Below, piece after piece: positions 51,583 through 61,003 of a stretch of DNA of 64,000 bases. Numbering within the stretch: position 1 is the first letter of the stretch; each line of letters starts with the position of its first letter. The notes beneath the pieces were generated by a model. The model made no database searches and was not told the DNA's origin. It was given only the letters and a program-made list of their open reading frames with translations. The stretch comes from Companilactobacillus bobalius. Its GTDB lineage: Bacteria > Bacillota > Bacilli > Lactobacillales > Lactobacillaceae. Made by a program: the position numbers and the translations under genes. The stretch is taken from assembly GCF_009764355.1 (NCBI RefSeq), contig NZ_LNUA01000032.1:682001-746000 (forward strand), written 5' to 3'.

Positions 51583-51628
51583 TTATCTTTAATTACAATA
51601 TCATTTCCATATGCTAGATTAAAGGTAA
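51583..51628. promoter_or_regulatory. inverted repeat in the araC-EIIC intergenic region
   Basis: TTATCTTTAAT (51583-51593) and ATTAAAGGTAA (51618-51628) are inverted with one mismatch, between the divergent regulator and EIIC genes. It is a candidate AraC-type binding region. Confidence 0.35.
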
Positions 51629-51657
51629 TCAAACGGAAAGGAAATGAGATTTTACTT

Positions 51658-52968
51658 ATGAAAGCGATTACAAATTGGTTTCGAAATAGTTTTAGTCCAG
51701 CATTAGCAAAATTCAGTAATATGAAATATATGTTGGCATTACGTGATGGGATGATTATCACTGTTCCATTTACGATTTTTGGTAGTATTTTTATGATTTT
51801 AGCAAATTTACCAATTCCAGGATGGACACAATTAGTTGCGCCCTATCAAGCAAAATTACAATCAGCCGTTAGCATTACTTTTGGTATCTTAGCCGTCATT
51901 GTGGCTATTGGTATGAGTCATGAGATGGCTAAGTTAAATAAAGTTGATACATTATCTGGTACAGCTATTGGTGTTTCAGCATTTCTACTTTGTATGTTGA
52001 ATGATAAATTTCAAATTGATCCTTCAACCTTAGGATCAGATGGTATGTTTACTGCAATTATTGTTTCAATTATCTCTAGTGAAATTGTAGCTTTCTTCAT
52101 TAGAAAACACATTGTCATTACTTTGCCAGATTCTGTTCCACCAGCAGTTGCCAGTTCATTTGTGGCTTTAATTCCGGCATGTGCTTCTTTAGGATTTTTC
52201 TGGATTATCAGAGTTCTCTTCAATATTAAAATCAATGCCGTTATTCAAGCAATCTTCTCCCCACTAGTTGGAGGTTTAAATAGTTTCTGGGGTGTTGAAT
52301 TTGCGTTATTCTTAACCTTAATTCTTTGGACTGTCGGTATTCATGGAAACAACGTCTTAGGTGCTGTAGCCTCACCTATCTATACTTACTTCCTAATGGC
52401 AAATATTAAGGACGTTTCTAAAGGCATTGCTCCCACACACATTACTGCAGACGGATTCCTTGATTTTGGTATGAACATTGGTGGTACTGGTGCCATCCTT
52501 GCCTTAGTTATCTGTTGTTTATTGTTTGCTAAAAGTAAACGTTACAAACAACTTGCTAGACTAGGTGCTATCCCTTCAGTCTTTGAAATTAGTGAACCTA
52601 TTATGTTTGGTTTTCCCGTTGTTTTAAACCCAACATTATCAATTCCATTTATTTTGATTCCAATGGTTTTGCAAGGTATCACATACTTCTTAATGAAAGC
52701 TCATATTATTGGTATGGTTATCGCCCAAGTTCCATGGACAACACCAATTTTTATCAACGGTTACTTAATTACTGGTGGTGACTGGCGTGCTCCAGTATGG
52801 CAATTAATTGAGTTAGTTATTGCTATTGCGGTTTACCTTCCATTCTTTAAAGTTCTTGATAGAGCAGCTTATAAACAAGAACATGTTGAAGCTATGGAAA
52901 CTGAAGAAAAAGTCAGTGATGATACTTTGTCAGTTAAAAGTATCAGTGGTCAAACACAAAACGCATAA
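51658..52968 (+). CDS. PTS EIIC, cellobiose/beta-glucoside family, second copy
   Basis: The 436-aa permease is a paralogue of the EIIC at 14637-15935. It shares PALAKF.N.KYM..LRDGMIIT.PFTIFGSIFMI and EISEPIMFGFPVVLNPTL, with differences in loops and tail. It would import a beta-galactoside or beta-glucoside with phosphorylation. EIIA/EIIB are not encoded nearby. Confidence 0.9.
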   Translation: MKAITNWFRNSFSPALAKFSNMKYMLALRDGMIITVPFTIFGSIFMILANLPIPGWTQLVAPYQAKLQSAVSITFGILAVIVAIGMSHEMAKLNKVDTLSGTAIGVSAFLLCMLNDKFQIDPSTLGSDGMFTAIIVSIISSEIVAFFIRKHIVITLPDSVPPAVASSFVALIPACASLGFFWIIRVLFNIKINAVIQAIFSPLVGGLNSFWGVEFALFLTLILWTVGIHGNNVLGAVASPIYTYFLMANIKDVSKGIAPTHITADGFLDFGMNIGGTGAILALVICCLLFAKSKRYKQLARLGAIPSVFEISEPIMFGFPVVLNPTLSIPFILIPMVLQGITYFLMKAHIIGMVIAQVPWTTPIFINGYLITGGDWRAPVWQLIELVIAIAVYLPFFKVLDRAAYKQEHVEAMETEEKVSDDTLSVKSISGQTQNA

Positions 52969-52972
52969 AGAA

Positions 52973-53014
52973 AAGAACTTCCAATCGTTTAATAGCGAAA
53001 GGAAGTTCTTTTTT
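52973..53014. terminator. terminator of the second EIIC gene
   Basis: AAGAACTTCC and GGAAGTTCTT pair around an 18-nt loop, followed by six T's. The element touches the end of the convergent ABC operon and may serve both. Confidence 0.8.
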
Positions 53015-53798
53015 ATGATCCCGCACTTTCATAAGATGAAATTCCTTTGTCCCAAATCTTAATAGAGATGAACAAGAAGACAACTGAGATAACCACTAAT
53101 CCACCTAAATTGAACAGCACATTCTTTCCAGTTAAGAAGTAACTAGCCGGATAAAAAGCTGTGAAAGCAAATGGAATAACAAATGAAATGATCCAACGAA
53201 TCAAATGGTTGAAGATACTGACAGGATACTTAGCAAAATCATTAAACATGTAAAACAAGTAAGTGATAGTATTACTCTTCTTCATCCAAAAAGCCGCAGC
53301 CGATGTACCAATCTTTAGAGCTGTATAAATAGCCGTAGCAAATGGAATTGAAACGACAAATAGGATTACTTTTAACAAGGTCCAATGAACTGTGGCCGAT
53401 GACATGACTAGTAAAATAACGCCAACTAATAATTCTCCAAAAGCATCAACTTGAAAAGTTTCAACCAAAACGTGAAATAACGGATTGATAGGACGTGTTA
53501 AATACTTATCAAATTCACCTTTTCTAACTAATTTTTGACCAACAATCCAGAGATTATCAAAGAAAAGATGATCTAATCCTTTAGGAATCAAGGCGAATCC
53601 GTAGATAAAAACAATCTGTTGTAAACTCCAACCAGCCAACTTTGGTACCTGACTGAAAATAACTTGTAAAAAGATCAAATTCAAAATTTGATTGAGTAAA
53701 ACTCCTAATACACCAACGATGAAGTCAGCTTTATATTCCATCGTTTGCTTTAAATATTGTGAAATAAAGATTTTTTCTAAATGTAGGACTCTTCTCAT
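53013..53798 (-). CDS. ABC-2 family permease, second subunit
   Basis: The 261-aa membrane protein has six segments and the FDKYLTRPINPLFHVL motif of the daunorubicin/viologen-type exporter permeases (PF06182-like). It starts 2 bp after the first permease. Confidence 0.75.
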   Translation of the reverse strand: MRRVLHLEKIFISQYLKQTMEYKADFIVGVLGVLLNQILNLIFLQVIFSQVPKLAGWSLQQIVFIYGFALIPKGLDHLFFDNLWIVGQKLVRKGEFDKYLTRPINPLFHVLVETFQVDAFGELLVGVILLVMSSATVHWTLLKVILFVVSIPFATAIYTALKIGTSAAAFWMKKSNTITYLFYMFNDFAKYPVSIFNHLIRWIISFVIPFAFTAFYPASYFLTGKNVLFNLGGLVVISVVFLFISIKIWDKGISSYESAGS

Positions 53799-53799
53799 A

Positions 53800-54618
53800 T
53801 TAACCTCCCTGGATACTCAAGTGTTTGATAGCAAAATGCCAAACAATTTTTGCTAAAAAAATAAAGAATATCAACCAAAAGATTTGTAAGAGCAATACAG
53901 AAACAGTTTGCTGTGCACTATACTTTCCAAGATACAGCATTACTGGCGTGTACAACAGCGATGAAAATGGCAATAGCTTCAGAACATTTTGTAGTACTGG
54001 TGGGAAAAATGCCAAAGGTACCAGTGATCCTGACATAAAGATTACCAAGGCATTTTTCAAAACATTTGAACCCCACAGATTCCGAAAGAAGAACACGGTG
54101 AAACTGAAACAAATATTAAAATAAAAATTAATTAGATAAGCAATTGTTGCACTGAAAAAGTACAATAAAAGATTAACCAAATTAAGAACTGGTGTCCCTT
54201 CACCAACGATTTGATAAATTAAAATTCCACCAAACAGTGGCACTGCTAATACACCAACATCGATAAGTTTGCTACCAATTTCTTCATAAAAGTAATTAGC
54301 CGTAAAACTGATTGGCTTGAGGATACGCATTGCAATGGAACCGTCCTTAACCTCGTCTCCAACACTGCTAGAACCATCACTTGAGGTGAGAATTCCGGTA
54401 AAGAAGCTCAAAAAGATATATAAAACCATCTCTGGAAAAGTGAATCCATTTAAACTTGAATTCGTGCTCGATTGGAAGACAGCCTTCCATAGAAAGTAAG
54501 TTACAAATGCTCCTAAAGTATTACCTAATGCAAACAAAATAAAGTTAGCACGATAAACGATTGCCTCTTCGATACCTGCTGATACAAAGGGACGATATTT
54601 TCTCAAGAAGTTAGTCAT
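53800..54618 (-). CDS. ABC-2 family permease, first subunit
   Basis: The 272-aa protein has six segments and the motif GSIAMRILKPISF, the counterpart of the RPINP motif in its partner. The two permeases probably form a heterodimer. The gene overlaps the ATPase gene by 8 bp. Confidence 0.75.
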   Translation of the reverse strand: MTNFLRKYRPFVSAGIEEAIVYRANFILFALGNTLGAFVTYFLWKAVFQSSTNSSLNGFTFPEMVLYIFLSFFTGILTSSDGSSSVGDEVKDGSIAMRILKPISFTANYFYEEIGSKLIDVGVLAVPLFGGILIYQIVGEGTPVLNLVNLLLYFFSATIAYLINFYFNICFSFTVFFFRNLWGSNVLKNALVIFMSGSLVPLAFFPPVLQNVLKLLPFSSLLYTPVMLYLGKYSAQQTVSVLLLQIFWLIFFIFLAKIVWHFAIKHLSIQGG

Positions 54619-55618
54619 GTTCGGCCGCCTCCTTTCGGAAAATCCTCCTAACGATGTCTTCTATATCTGCATCTTTAACACTGATATCTTGAACGTCAAC
54701 TTGTGACAAGGTCAATCTGATAACATCAGGAACTGATACTTTACTACTATCAAATTTAACTCGAACATTCTTTTCATTCTGCGAATACTCAATAGCTGAA
54801 CCAAATTGAGAAAAGTTTAGACGGTTCGCATCCTCCGCATTGACCAATTCAAACTCAATTTCTCTAATGTGTCCAAAACGATTCTTCAATTGCTTGATTG
54901 TTCCATCAAAAACTTCTTGTCCATGATCAATCATGAAGACACGATTGCATAATAATTCGATGTCGCCTAAATCATGTGTCGTCAAAATGATTGTGGTTTG
55001 TTCTTCTTGATTGATTTGTTCAATAGCATGTCTGATCTTATCCTTAACTGATACATCCAAACCAATTGTTGGTTCATCCAAGAACAAAACTTTAGGATTA
55101 TGTAATAACGAGGCCGCAATATCAGCTCGCATACGTTGTCCTAATGATAAAGTTCTTACTGGACTAGTGATGAAGTCATTCAAATCCAAAACTTCATTCA
55201 AAAAATCCATTCGTTTATAAAAATCTTTATCAGGCACATTATAGATTTCCTTTAAAACTGAATATGTTTCACGTAATGGCAAGTCCCACCACAATTGAGT
55301 TCTTTGACCAAAGACAACTCCGATATCCTTAACGTAATTTTGACGATCTTCTTGAGGGATTTTGTCGTTGATCCGGCAATATCCACTAGTCGGCGTTAAG
55401 ATTCCTGTTAACATCTTAATGGTTGTTGATTTACCTGCACCGTTAGCACCAATAAAGCCCAAAATTTCTCCCTTAGGTACCTCGAAGCTCAAATCTTTGA
55501 CGGCTTCAAAAGTTTCGTATTTTGGCTTAATCAATGATTTAAAGGCTCCTACTAGTCCTGGTGACTTAATAGTTTTTCGAAAATCCTTTGTTAAATTAGA
55601 TACTTCAATCATCGACAT
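54611..55618 (-). CDS. ABC exporter ATP-binding protein (daunorubicin/viologen exporter type)
   Basis: The 335-aa protein has Walker A GANGAGKSTT, signature SLGQRMRADIA, Walker B VLFLDEPTIGLD and HDLGDIE. A C-terminal extension of about 100 residues is typical of this exporter type. GGGGGG lies upstream of ATG 55618. Substrates of the family include drugs and lipids. A cre-like palindrome and a MalR-like sequence lie upstream. Confidence 0.85.
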   Translation of the reverse strand: MSMIEVSNLTKDFRKTIKSPGLVGAFKSLIKPKYETFEAVKDLSFEVPKGEILGFIGANGAGKSTTIKMLTGILTPTSGYCRINDKIPQEDRQNYVKDIGVVFGQRTQLWWDLPLRETYSVLKEIYNVPDKDFYKRMDFLNEVLDLNDFITSPVRTLSLGQRMRADIAASLLHNPKVLFLDEPTIGLDVSVKDKIRHAIEQINQEEQTTIILTTHDLGDIELLCNRVFMIDHGQEVFDGTIKQLKNRFGHIREIEFELVNAEDANRLNFSQFGSAIEYSQNEKNVRVKFDSSKVSVPDVIRLTLSQVDVQDISVKDADIEDIVRRIFRKEAAEHD

Positions 55619-55640
55619 CTAAATCCCCCCTTTTAAATAT

Positions 55641-55654
55641 AGTAAGCGTTTACT
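55641..55654. promoter_or_regulatory. cre-like palindrome upstream of the ABC-2 exporter
   Basis: AGTAAGCGTTTACT is palindromic and matches cre at 12 of 14 positions (the outer bases differ). It is 23 bp upstream of the ATPase start. Confidence 0.45.
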
Positions 55655-55711
55655 GTCTTTGAAAAATGGTACTACTATTAAAAACACCTTTCATAGTCAA
55701 TTCAATTTTGC

Positions 55712-55750
55712 AAAAAAAAATCGTTACCGATAACAAGATCAATAACGAAT
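55712..55750 (-). terminator. terminator of the NUDIX gene, containing a MalR-like palindrome
   Basis: On the minus strand TCGTTA and TAACGA close a hairpin followed by nine T's. Within it, TGTTATCGGTAACG (55735-55722) matches the MalR operator at 40802 in 13 of 14 positions. Whether it is bound by MalR or only forms the RNA hairpin is unclear. Confidence 0.55.
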
Positions 55751-55756
55751 CATTTT

Positions 55757-56254
55757 TTAGAAACCAAATTTCTGATGATTGATCAAATGCTGTATTTCAA
55801 CCTTAGGATAACAAGTTTTGACAATCCCTTTTGGATGCAAAGTATCTTCTATTTGGTCAACTCTTGCCCATTGCAAATCAGAATTAGGTGGCAAATCAAA
55901 ATTCCGGTAATTCAAATGTTGTAACTGATGATATATTTCATCGTTGACTTCTTGACGATAGATCAAATTCAATTGTTGATAATCGATTTTCTTCAATTTC
56001 CAGAAGTTTTCCAAGATTCCTGCAAATTCCAGTTTCAAATCAGTTAACCCCAGCTCTTCATACGCTTCACGCTCGGCAGCAGATTGACTTTCTTCATTGA
56101 ATTTAACGGCTCCACCAGGTAGGATATACAAGTCCTGCTTCGTATTTTCTCGTCTAACAAAGACTTTACCTTTATGTAATAAGATTAATACCGCTCGAAC
56201 ATCAAATTTTTGTTTTTGATTCAAAAAATAACGTAAATCACCTTGTTCTTGCAT
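55757..56254 (-). CDS. NUDIX hydrolase
   Basis: The 165-aa protein has a Nudix box with LPGGAVKFNEE and REAYEELGL (near residues 45-70), which binds Mg2+ and cleaves nucleoside diphosphate-linked substrates. It lacks extra domains; the substrate is unknown. It appears monocistronic. Confidence 0.8.
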   Translation of the reverse strand: MQEQGDLRYFLNQKQKFDVRAVLILLHKGKVFVRRENTKQDLYILPGGAVKFNEESQSAAEREAYEELGLTDLKLEFAGILENFWKLKKIDYQQLNLIYRQEVNDEIYHQLQHLNYRNFDLPPNSDLQWARVDQIEDTLHPKGIVKTCYPKVEIQHLINHQKFGF

Positions 56255-56314
56255 TCAATCACCTACCCTCATTTAATAATGTCATCATATACCAAAAATG
56301 TGAATAAAAACACA

Positions 56315-56349
56315 AATAGCCAGTAACCCATTTCGAGTTACTGACTATT
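56315..56349 (-). terminator. terminator of the alpha/beta hydrolase gene
   Basis: AATAGTCAGTAAC and GTTACTGGCTATT pair on the minus strand next to a T-poor but A/T-rich flank, just after the hydrolase stop. Confidence 0.65.
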
Positions 56350-56350
56350 T

Positions 56351-57259
56351 TTAGTTGAAATATTTATTAGCAAAGTCCGTTGTTTTATCGATGTAAAGTT
56401 GTCCAGCCTTGCTTAATGAATTAGCATGACTCGCACCTTTAACAATCCAAAGTTTTTTGGGACCCTTAGTGTAATCATAATTTAAATAAGCATTTTTCGT
56501 CGGTACAAAGTCATCCTTTGAACCATGAATAACGAATAACGGCACCTTATTCTTCTTCAAGCTATTTTTGGTACTAGCTTGATAGAAGTTATACCCTGCT
56601 AAGAAATCTGCAAAGAGACTAGCTGTGGGCACAATTGGGAAGCTTGGTAAATGAAACATATCTTTTAATTGATAAGATAATTCACCAGAAATAGTAGAAT
56701 AACCGCAATCAGCTATGGCAAATCGAACATTCTTGGGATGTTCTCCCAAAGTATACATGACTGTAGCAGCACCCATACTGATACCGTACAATCCAATCTG
56801 TGAATCAGAGCCAAACTTCTGATTAAGTCGTTTGATCCAATTCATCACATCGGTTCGATCCTTCCAACCATATCCTGCATAGTTACCCTGACTCATACCA
56901 AAGGAACGATTATCCGGTGCCAAAACGTTATATCCAGCGTTGTGAAACATTCTGACATACGATCCCATATATTTACTAGCACTACCAAATCCATGGACAA
57001 CAACCACTGTTTTGGCGGTTTCCTTCTCAGCTGGTAAATAACGAGCCTTCAATTTTAGATGGTCCTTGGTTGTCTGTTCCCAAATCTGTGGTTTCTGTCT
57101 CAAAAACCATTGGCTATTCTTACTCAAGTGACCTTTTATCTGACTACTATAACCACTCTTACTGAATGCATAATTAAACATATATCCACCAGCCGCTACA
57201 TCAGTAAGTAATGTAACGCCTATAACGACTGATAAAGTAATTTTAACAAATTTTTTCAC
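56351..57259 (-). CDS. membrane-anchored alpha/beta hydrolase
   Basis: The 302-aa protein has an uncleaved-type N-terminal signal anchor (residues 5-30). A serine hydrolase fold follows: VVVVHGFGSASKYM (oxyanion region), nucleophile Ser in GISMGA, Asp in SKDDFVP and His in ASHANS. It resembles the YqkD/Bem46-like lipase or esterase group acting outside the membrane. The substrate is unknown. Confidence 0.75.
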   Translation of the reverse strand: MKKFVKITLSVVIGVTLLTDVAAGGYMFNYAFSKSGYSSQIKGHLSKNSQWFLRQKPQIWEQTTKDHLKLKARYLPAEKETAKTVVVVHGFGSASKYMGSYVRMFHNAGYNVLAPDNRSFGMSQGNYAGYGWKDRTDVMNWIKRLNQKFGSDSQIGLYGISMGAATVMYTLGEHPKNVRFAIADCGYSTISGELSYQLKDMFHLPSFPIVPTASLFADFLAGYNFYQASTKNSLKKNKVPLFVIHGSKDDFVPTKNAYLNYDYTKGPKKLWIVKGASHANSLSKAGQLYIDKTTDFANKYFN

Positions 57260-57336
57260 AGTTTCATTTACCCTTCTAGATTACTATGTTCAACAATAAT
57301 AATCTAATTGGTAATTTGAATGCAACAAAAAACAGA

Positions 57337-58080
57337 TTAATTGTTAGCTACTTCTTCACTCTTAGCTCTGTTTTCAGTAGCATCTTTATGGAACCAATGA
57401 ATATGTGAGTCAAAGAAAGCAATCATATCATTCATGAAGTACATGATGTATGTCAAGAATAGAACGGGACTAGCGTCACCTTGTGTAGCAGTAACACCCC
57501 AAAGTACGATTGACATAATACCTTGAACTGTCCAGAAGTAATATTGTTCACGGAATCGTAATGTACATAGAAGTGCACCTGTGAATCCAATGGCAGCAGC
57601 TACAGAATCAATTACAGGACGTGGACTAATGAATAGATGTGTATCCATCAAATAAAGTAATCCCCATGAAGCAAAGAAGAATAGTGCTGTCCAAAGCCAC
57701 TTGATAGCGGTTAGACCATGGATATGCTTTTCAGCATCTTTAGCCCATTGTGGACTAACTAGAACAGGAATATCTAGCAAAATAATGTAACTTAATTGAA
57801 GAACAACATCAGAGAAGTTCTTAGCATTAATAGCTACAAAGATATAAATAAGTGCTGAAACTAATCCTAAAACACCATTTAAAGGTTTTGCATTAGTAAT
57901 GGCAACTGTACATGTGAAACCTAAAACGGCCGCAAACCATGTCCAAACAGCAATTGCATTAATAGAATGTGAAAGTGTTGATGCAGTGATGGCCCCCAAG
58001 CCAAACATTAATAGCATGTAACTCTTGAAACTCCAGTGTTTCATTTGTTCAACATACCATTTTGGATTAAATATACTCAT
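57337..58080 (-). CDS. pnuC: PnuC-type nicotinamide riboside transporter
   Basis: The 247-aa protein has seven to eight hydrophobic segments. It carries the PnuC landmarks LRFREQYYFWTVQGIMSIVLW (in part) and a C-terminal MNDMIAFFDSHIHW. It facilitates uptake of nicotinamide riboside, the NAD precursor needed by many lactobacilli. GAGGAG lies upstream of the ATG. Confidence 0.85.
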   Translation of the reverse strand: MSIFNPKWYVEQMKHWSFKSYMLLMFGLGAITASTLSHSINAIAVWTWFAAVLGFTCTVAITNAKPLNGVLGLVSALIYIFVAINAKNFSDVVLQLSYIILLDIPVLVSPQWAKDAEKHIHGLTAIKWLWTALFFFASWGLLYLMDTHLFISPRPVIDSVAAAIGFTGALLCTLRFREQYYFWTVQGIMSIVLWGVTATQGDASPVLFLTYIMYFMNDMIAFFDSHIHWFHKDATENRAKSEEVANN

Positions 58081-58421
58081 TTATCCTTCTCCTCTTGGAC
58101 CATTGCCAAAATATATGATTGTGGCATTTATATTTTGAAATGATCAATTTTTATTTATCCCTTAAACCGTATTTCTAAAAAATATCAATTTAACCGACAG
58201 CTAAAATCATACCACCAATTGGACTAAATTTGGCAAATGGTTTCTTGAGCATATTGACGACATATCGGTGTAAAGCGCTTAACTCACTTGCTAAATTAGG
58301 AATTTATCATTTGATACAAGATATAGATTTTTCTAATTTCATATCACTATATATAGTTATAACGGAGTAATAAAATAAAAAAGACATCCAAAATATTGAA
58401 TGTCTTCCTAAAATAACAAAT
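58081..58421. other. intergenic region with a possible gene remnant
   Basis: Most of this 340-bp stretch is A/T-rich. On the minus strand, about 58300 to 58190 reads openly for 37 codons and contains KKPFAKFSPIGGMILAVG, which looks like protein, but it has no start or ribosome binding site. I cannot name it. It may be a decayed C-terminus. An AhpC terminator hairpin (AAGACATTCAA/TTGGATGTCTT with T's) lies at about 58376-58407. Confidence 0.4.
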
Positions 58422-58985
58422 TTAAATTTTACCAACTAAATCTCCACTTGGTTTAATTGTACCTTCCCCAGGATGCCAATTTGCCGGACAAACATCATCA
58501 CCATGTTCTTCAACAAATTGTGCCGCCTGTAGAGTTCGTAAAATTTCTTTAGGATTTCTACCTACACCCATAGCGTTAACAGTGTACGACTTGATAATTC
58601 CTTTTGGATCAGCGATAAAGACACCACGATAATCTTGACCACTGGTCTCATCGATCATATTGAAGAAATCTGTTAATTCGTGCTTTTGATCTGACAACAT
58701 TGGATATCGAATCTTACCAATAGTCTTTGTCGTTTCAGCCCAAGACATATGCGAGTACTGACTATCAACAGAAACTGAATAGATTTCTGCTCCTGCAGCT
58801 TTAAACTCTTCATATAAATCCTGTAACTCACTTAACTCTGTGGGACAAACAAATATCAAATCCTAAGGATAGAAAAGGAAGATTGACCATTTTCCTAACA
58901 AATCGTTTTTAGTAACAGTTTTTAATTCTCCAGCCTGATATGCATTAACATTGAATTCAGGTAATTCCTTATTAATATAATTCAC
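58422..58985 (-). pseudogene. ahpC: AhpC-type peroxiredoxin, one in-frame stop
   Basis: The gene is 188 codons, the exact family length, starting at GTG 58985 behind AGGAGG. It contains the peroxidatic Cys in FVCPTEL and the resolving Cys in DDVCPANW. A TAG at 58863-58865 stands where the family has Ala in FYPADFTFVCP; the flanking residues (DLI for DFT) are also altered. The frame is unbroken on both sides. As written the N-terminal third is cut off before the active site. An intact enzyme would reduce peroxides with AhpF. Confidence 0.85.
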
Positions 58986-59110
58986 GATAAAATCCTCCTA
59001 GCCAAAGAACATGTTTAAACATGTATATAATAACAAATATTGACTATTATTTTAAATACAAACCCTTTTGTGTGACAATATAGTTATTCATTTGAAGAAG
59101 GATTGATTTA

Positions 59111-59764
59111 ATGACAGACGAAGAAAAACTAAACGCCATTCGTGAGTATTCATTTAATAAGATGAAACAGGACACGACTGGGCATAATTTTGATCATATT
59201 CAAAGAGTTATCAAGACTGCTAAACGAATTCTAAAGGAAGAACCGGCTGATCATTTGATTACATTGGCTGCGGCCTACCTGCATGACGTAGCTGACGATA
59301 AACTGGTCTCTGATCCAGTTAAATTGGCTTTCAAGAATCGGTCCGAATCGAAGCCACCGCTTGCATTATGTTCATTATCATCCGTAGAAGCATTATCATT
59401 TTCTAGATTAGCAGCATAATGAACACTGGACAATCCGCCTAAGCTCTCATTAGCAGGGCAAATTGTGCAGGATTCGGACCGACTAGATGCTATCGGTGCC
59501 ATTGGTATCGTGAGAGCTGTCTATTATGGAGGAAATAATTCCGAAACCATCTATGATCCGGCTATCAAACCACGTGAAAAAATGACAAAAGCCGAATATC
59601 GTAATTTAAACGATGAAACTATTATCAATCACTTTTATGAGAAACTGTTGAAATTAACTGCTATGATGAACACACCTACTGCTAAAAAAATTGCCCAGGG
59701 ACGTCATCAATATATGCTCGATTTTCTAGACGAATTCAAAGCCGAGTGGGACGCAAATAAATAA
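59111..59764 (+). pseudogene. HD-domain phosphohydrolase, interrupted
   Basis: The N-terminal half shows the HD metal site (GHNFDHIQRV, AAAYLHDVADD). The C-terminal half has QIVQDSDRLDAIGAIGIVRAVYYGG, both typical of the lactobacillar HD hydrolase family. From about 59330 to 59430 the expected helical sequence is lost and two stops (59417-59422) stand in frame. Reading resumes in the same frame at LSLAGQIV. An 11-bp inverted repeat (59339-59349, 59471-59481) flanks the damaged part. Confidence 0.75.
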
Positions 59765-59780
59765 TAAGGAGATTCTAATT

Positions 59781-60299
59781 TTGGTATCATTTGAAGAACA
59801 AGACAAAGAATATTTTGATCATATCATCAGAAACTTAAGCGACCGTGGTGTCCAATTGGATGATATTGCGGAAATCGTTATTTTCTTGGAAAAGGATTAT
59901 ATTCCTGGTTTAAACACTGAAATAGCTATTCATGCTATTAAAAAAGTTCTACATAAACGTGAAGCACAAAACGCTATCATGACTGGAATCGAATTAGATG
60001 TACTAGCTGAAAAGGGTCTTCTATCCGGACCTATGCAACGTATCATGCGTACCGACGAATCAACTTACGGTATCGATGAAAATATGGCTATCACTTTGGC
60101 TAGTTTGTATGGCTCTGTTTCCGTTACTAATTATGGTTACGTTGATAAATTAAAACACGGAATTTTAGCTAAGTTGAACGACAAATCTACTGGAAAAATT
60201 AATGTCTTTTTGGATGATTTAGTCGGTGCTATCGCTGCTGGTGCCTGTGGCTGGTTAGCACACAATGAATCGGCTGTTCAAGAGATGTTAAATCAGTAA
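59781..60299 (+). CDS. pgpA: phosphatidylglycerophosphatase A family protein
   Basis: The 172-aa protein fits the soluble PgpA/YutG family of Firmicutes, with DDLVGAIAAGACGWLAHNE at its C-terminus and GIELDVLAEKGLL in the middle. It would dephosphorylate phosphatidylglycerophosphate in phospholipid synthesis. The start is TTG with an AAGGAG site, 16 bp after the HD gene, so the two are probably cotranscribed. Confidence 0.75.
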   Translation: MVSFEEQDKEYFDHIIRNLSDRGVQLDDIAEIVIFLEKDYIPGLNTEIAIHAIKKVLHKREAQNAIMTGIELDVLAEKGLLSGPMQRIMRTDESTYGIDENMAITLASLYGSVSVTNYGYVDKLKHGILAKLNDKSTGKINVFLDDLVGAIAAGACGWLAHNESAVQEMLNQ

Positions 60300-60319
60300 A
60301 CGATTCTCATTTAATACAA

Positions 60320-60403
60320 AAATACAGCACTTATTTAGGAATATAACGCGCATGATTTTGAATCTCAATGCAACAAATATTTCCCGAATGAGTGCTGTTT
60401 TAA
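60320..60403. terminator. terminator of the HD-pgpA unit
   Basis: ACAGCACT (60324-60331) and AGTGCTGT (60391-60398) pair, with further complementarity inward and T's after, but with a long loop. It may act in both directions. Confidence 0.5.
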
Positions 60404-60432
60404 TTACCTATAACATCATCAGTCTTAGTACC

Positions 60433-60858
60433 CTAATCAACCATTAAGACATTGGTTTTAGAATGTTCTGAAACATAACGTGTTACTGATCCGACAAAAG
60501 CACGCTCCAATGCATTCAAGCCAGTTTTACCCATAACGATTAAGTCAATTGTTTTATCCTTAGGAAAATGAGCTAGTTCCGAACGAGGTTCGCCATTTAA
60601 AAGTTCTACCTGACAGACTAAACCTGCTTTCTTCACAAGATCTTCAGCCTTTTGTAGATCGAACTTAGCGCCTTCTTCTAGATCATGAGTTAATCCAGGA
60701 GCGTATGAAACACCTACATTCACTGGCAAATTAGCTGTGTTAACGACCGAAACTAAAAATAATTTCGAATTAAATTGTTTAGTTAAGGCAATTGCAGCAC
60801 TCAAGGCATCGTACGAATTTTTACTTCCATCAATAGCTACAAGAATTCGATTAAACAT
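60433..60858 (-). CDS. universal stress protein (UspA family)
   Basis: The 141-aa protein starts at ATG 60858 (MFNRILVAIDGS) with AGGAGG upstream. It contains the nucleotide-binding pattern G-2X-G-9X-G-S in GKTGLNALERAFVGS. Usp proteins bind ATP and support survival under stress. It appears monocistronic. Confidence 0.85.
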   Translation of the reverse strand: MFNRILVAIDGSKNSYDALSAAIALTKQFNSKLFLVSVVNTANLPVNVGVSYAPGLTHDLEEGAKFDLQKAEDLVKKAGLVCQVELLNGEPRSELAHFPKDKTIDLIVMGKTGLNALERAFVGSVTRYVSEHSKTNVLMVD

Positions 60859-61003
60859 GATTTTAGCACCTCCTAGCAAGATATCTTGATATCTTTAGCT
60901 AGATTTTACCAAGTTCAGGAATAATTGACATTTTTGACCTATTTACATATTGGATATTTGTTATAATCAAAACAAATAATGGTAAATTTAGGGGATTATT
61001 GTT

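Noticed and set aside
57990..58200. A riboswitch (NAD+-type) in front of pnuC.
   Set aside because: I looked for ordered conserved blocks and stems and could not match any class with confidence.
59339..59481. The 11-bp inverted repeat CGGTCCGAATC/GATTCGGACCG around the damaged part of the HD gene could mark an invertible switch.
   Set aside because: The conserved reading LSLAGQIVQDSDRLDAIG runs through the right boundary in the present orientation. Inverting the inner segment does not restore the missing family sequence. No recombinase gene is nearby.
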